Source: Massilia sp. IC2-477
Lineage (GTDB): Bacteria; Pseudomonadota; Gammaproteobacteria; Burkholderiales; Burkholderiaceae_D
Length of the DNA stretch: 64,000 bases
NCBI RefSeq assembly: GCF_020707265.1
Contig: NZ_JAJFEQ010000013.1
Span: 62,001 to 126,000, forward strand
Reading direction: 5' to 3'
Shown here: positions 63,568 through 64,000 of the stretch, one piece after another
Layout: every line of letters starts with the position of its first letter
Numbering within the stretch: position 1 is the first letter of the stretch
Notes under the pieces: model-generated
The model's input: only the letters and a program-made list of their open reading frames with translations
The model's database searches: none
What the model was told of the DNA's origin: nothing
Translations under genes and position numbers: made by a program

Positions 63568-64000
63568 CTATGGAAACGGATGCGCGATTTTTACTCGAGT
63601 TGGCGACGACAGAAGACGCTGCTCCCCTGATGAATTACCAACGACGAGTTTATAAAGATGGTCACTCAGAGAACGGAATACTCGTACCTCACTTATCCAA
63701 TTTGGGTGAGTGATGTCAACAAATGCCGTTTCAAAGCGGTCAGCAGCATCTAAAACATCTATTTTTCCAACAGGATGGGGAAGATCCTCTCGAAATCTAA
63801 AAATCCAATCGCGGACAATTTCTATAGTCTCTGTAGCCGAAAAGTTGAACATATTATGCTCAAGCGTTTTGAGAGGCTTTCCGTTGAAAACCCATTTATC
63901 AAATTGCTCATGCGAGAATGCCAACGCAACAAGTGTTTGGAGTATCTCTAGCAAACACGCCCCAACGCTGTCCTGCAGTTCGGGCTTAAACGCGGCAGCG
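63568..64000 (-). CDS. Unknown protein, 5' end beyond the window
   Basis: The minus-strand frame is open to the window edge and ends at the stop at 63568. The visible part is about 143 residues: it reads AAFKPELQDSVG at the edge, then LEILQTLVALAFSHEQFDKW, EIVRDWIFRFREDLPH and VFRSLSDHLYKLVVGNSSGE. It looks soluble and mixed alpha/beta, with no motif I recognise. A TTG at 63954 is not a convincing start because the frame continues upstream. Its DNA is A/T-richer than core genes, in keeping with the accessory region. Confidence 0.55.
   Translation of the reverse strand, partial: AAAFKPELQDSVGACLLEILQTLVALAFSHEQFDKWVFNGKPLKTLEHNMFNFSATETIEIVRDWIFRFREDLPHPVGKIDVLDAADRFETAFVDITHPNWISEVRVFRSLSDHLYKLVVGNSSGEQRLLSSPTRVKIAHPFP

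Overview
The window looks like the chromosome of a GC-rich betaproteobacterium of the order Burkholderiales, most likely Oxalobacteraceae and near Massilia. This is inferred from gene order and protein style, not from a database search. The supporting signs are a rpmF-plsX-fabH-fabD-fabG-acpP-fabF-rpoE-rseA-mucD-lepA-lepB-rnc-era-recO-pdxJ-acpS-uvrC-pgsA chain, PEP-CTERM proteins, a TssQ-like lipoprotein with a kinase-like partner, and strong G/C preference at third codon positions.

Positions 1-15,500 hold mixed housekeeping and unknown genes: a 5'-truncated amidase, a TssQ-like lipoprotein overlapping a pseudokinase-PEGA membrane protein, DbpA helicase, initiator tRNA-fMet, a class I methyltransferase, small unknown proteins, a frameshifted DUF1287 gene, SbcCD nuclease, a YcaQ/AlkX-type DNA glycosylase and a hemerythrin-like protein. 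Positions 15,500-29,800 carry a DUF349-moaE-crcB overlapping set, a YiaA-like membrane protein, clpB behind a heat-shock promoter, two tandem PEP-CTERM proteins, isocitrate lyase, RlmJ with a long basic tail, an EAL-HDOD protein, an RsmI-like methylase and a Maf pyrophosphatase.

Positions 29,900-50,600 form the conserved core. yceD-rpmF-plsX and the fab genes make phospholipid and fatty acids. rpoE, rseA and mucD form the envelope stress module, with a candidate self-activating sigma-E promoter, an anti-sigma factor that seems to lack a membrane helix, and no rseB. lepA-lepB-DUF4845-rnc-era-recO-pdxJ-acpS-uvrC form a tightly packed chain covering translation, secretion, RNA processing, repair and cofactor synthesis. 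Short REP-like and MITE-like inverted repeats sit in several intergenic gaps.

Positions 50,600-58,040 are the most interesting. Four identical tRNA-Gly(GCC) genes and one tRNA-Cys(GCA) precede a 6.7 kb genomic island bounded by a 46-bp direct repeat of the tRNA-Cys 3' end (51245-51290 and 57925-57970, one mismatch). It has no integrase. Its cargo is two overlapping gene pairs. The first is a 634-residue helical protein plus a 576-residue protein with a restriction-endonuclease-like N-terminus. The second is a 143-residue protein plus an ImmA/IrrE-like protein whose HEXXH zinc site is destroyed. Both pairs look like candidate phage-defence or toxin-antitoxin modules and are the best candidates here for an undescribed system.

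Positions 58,040-64,000 are accessory: decayed gene fragments, a large unknown membrane protein, a matrixin-type metalloprotease with a matrix-metalloprotease-like layout (peptidoglycan-binding domain, cysteine switch, zinc site), a translationally coupled exported Cys-rich/beta-barrel-like protein carrying a 10-G tract, and a gene fragment running off the end.
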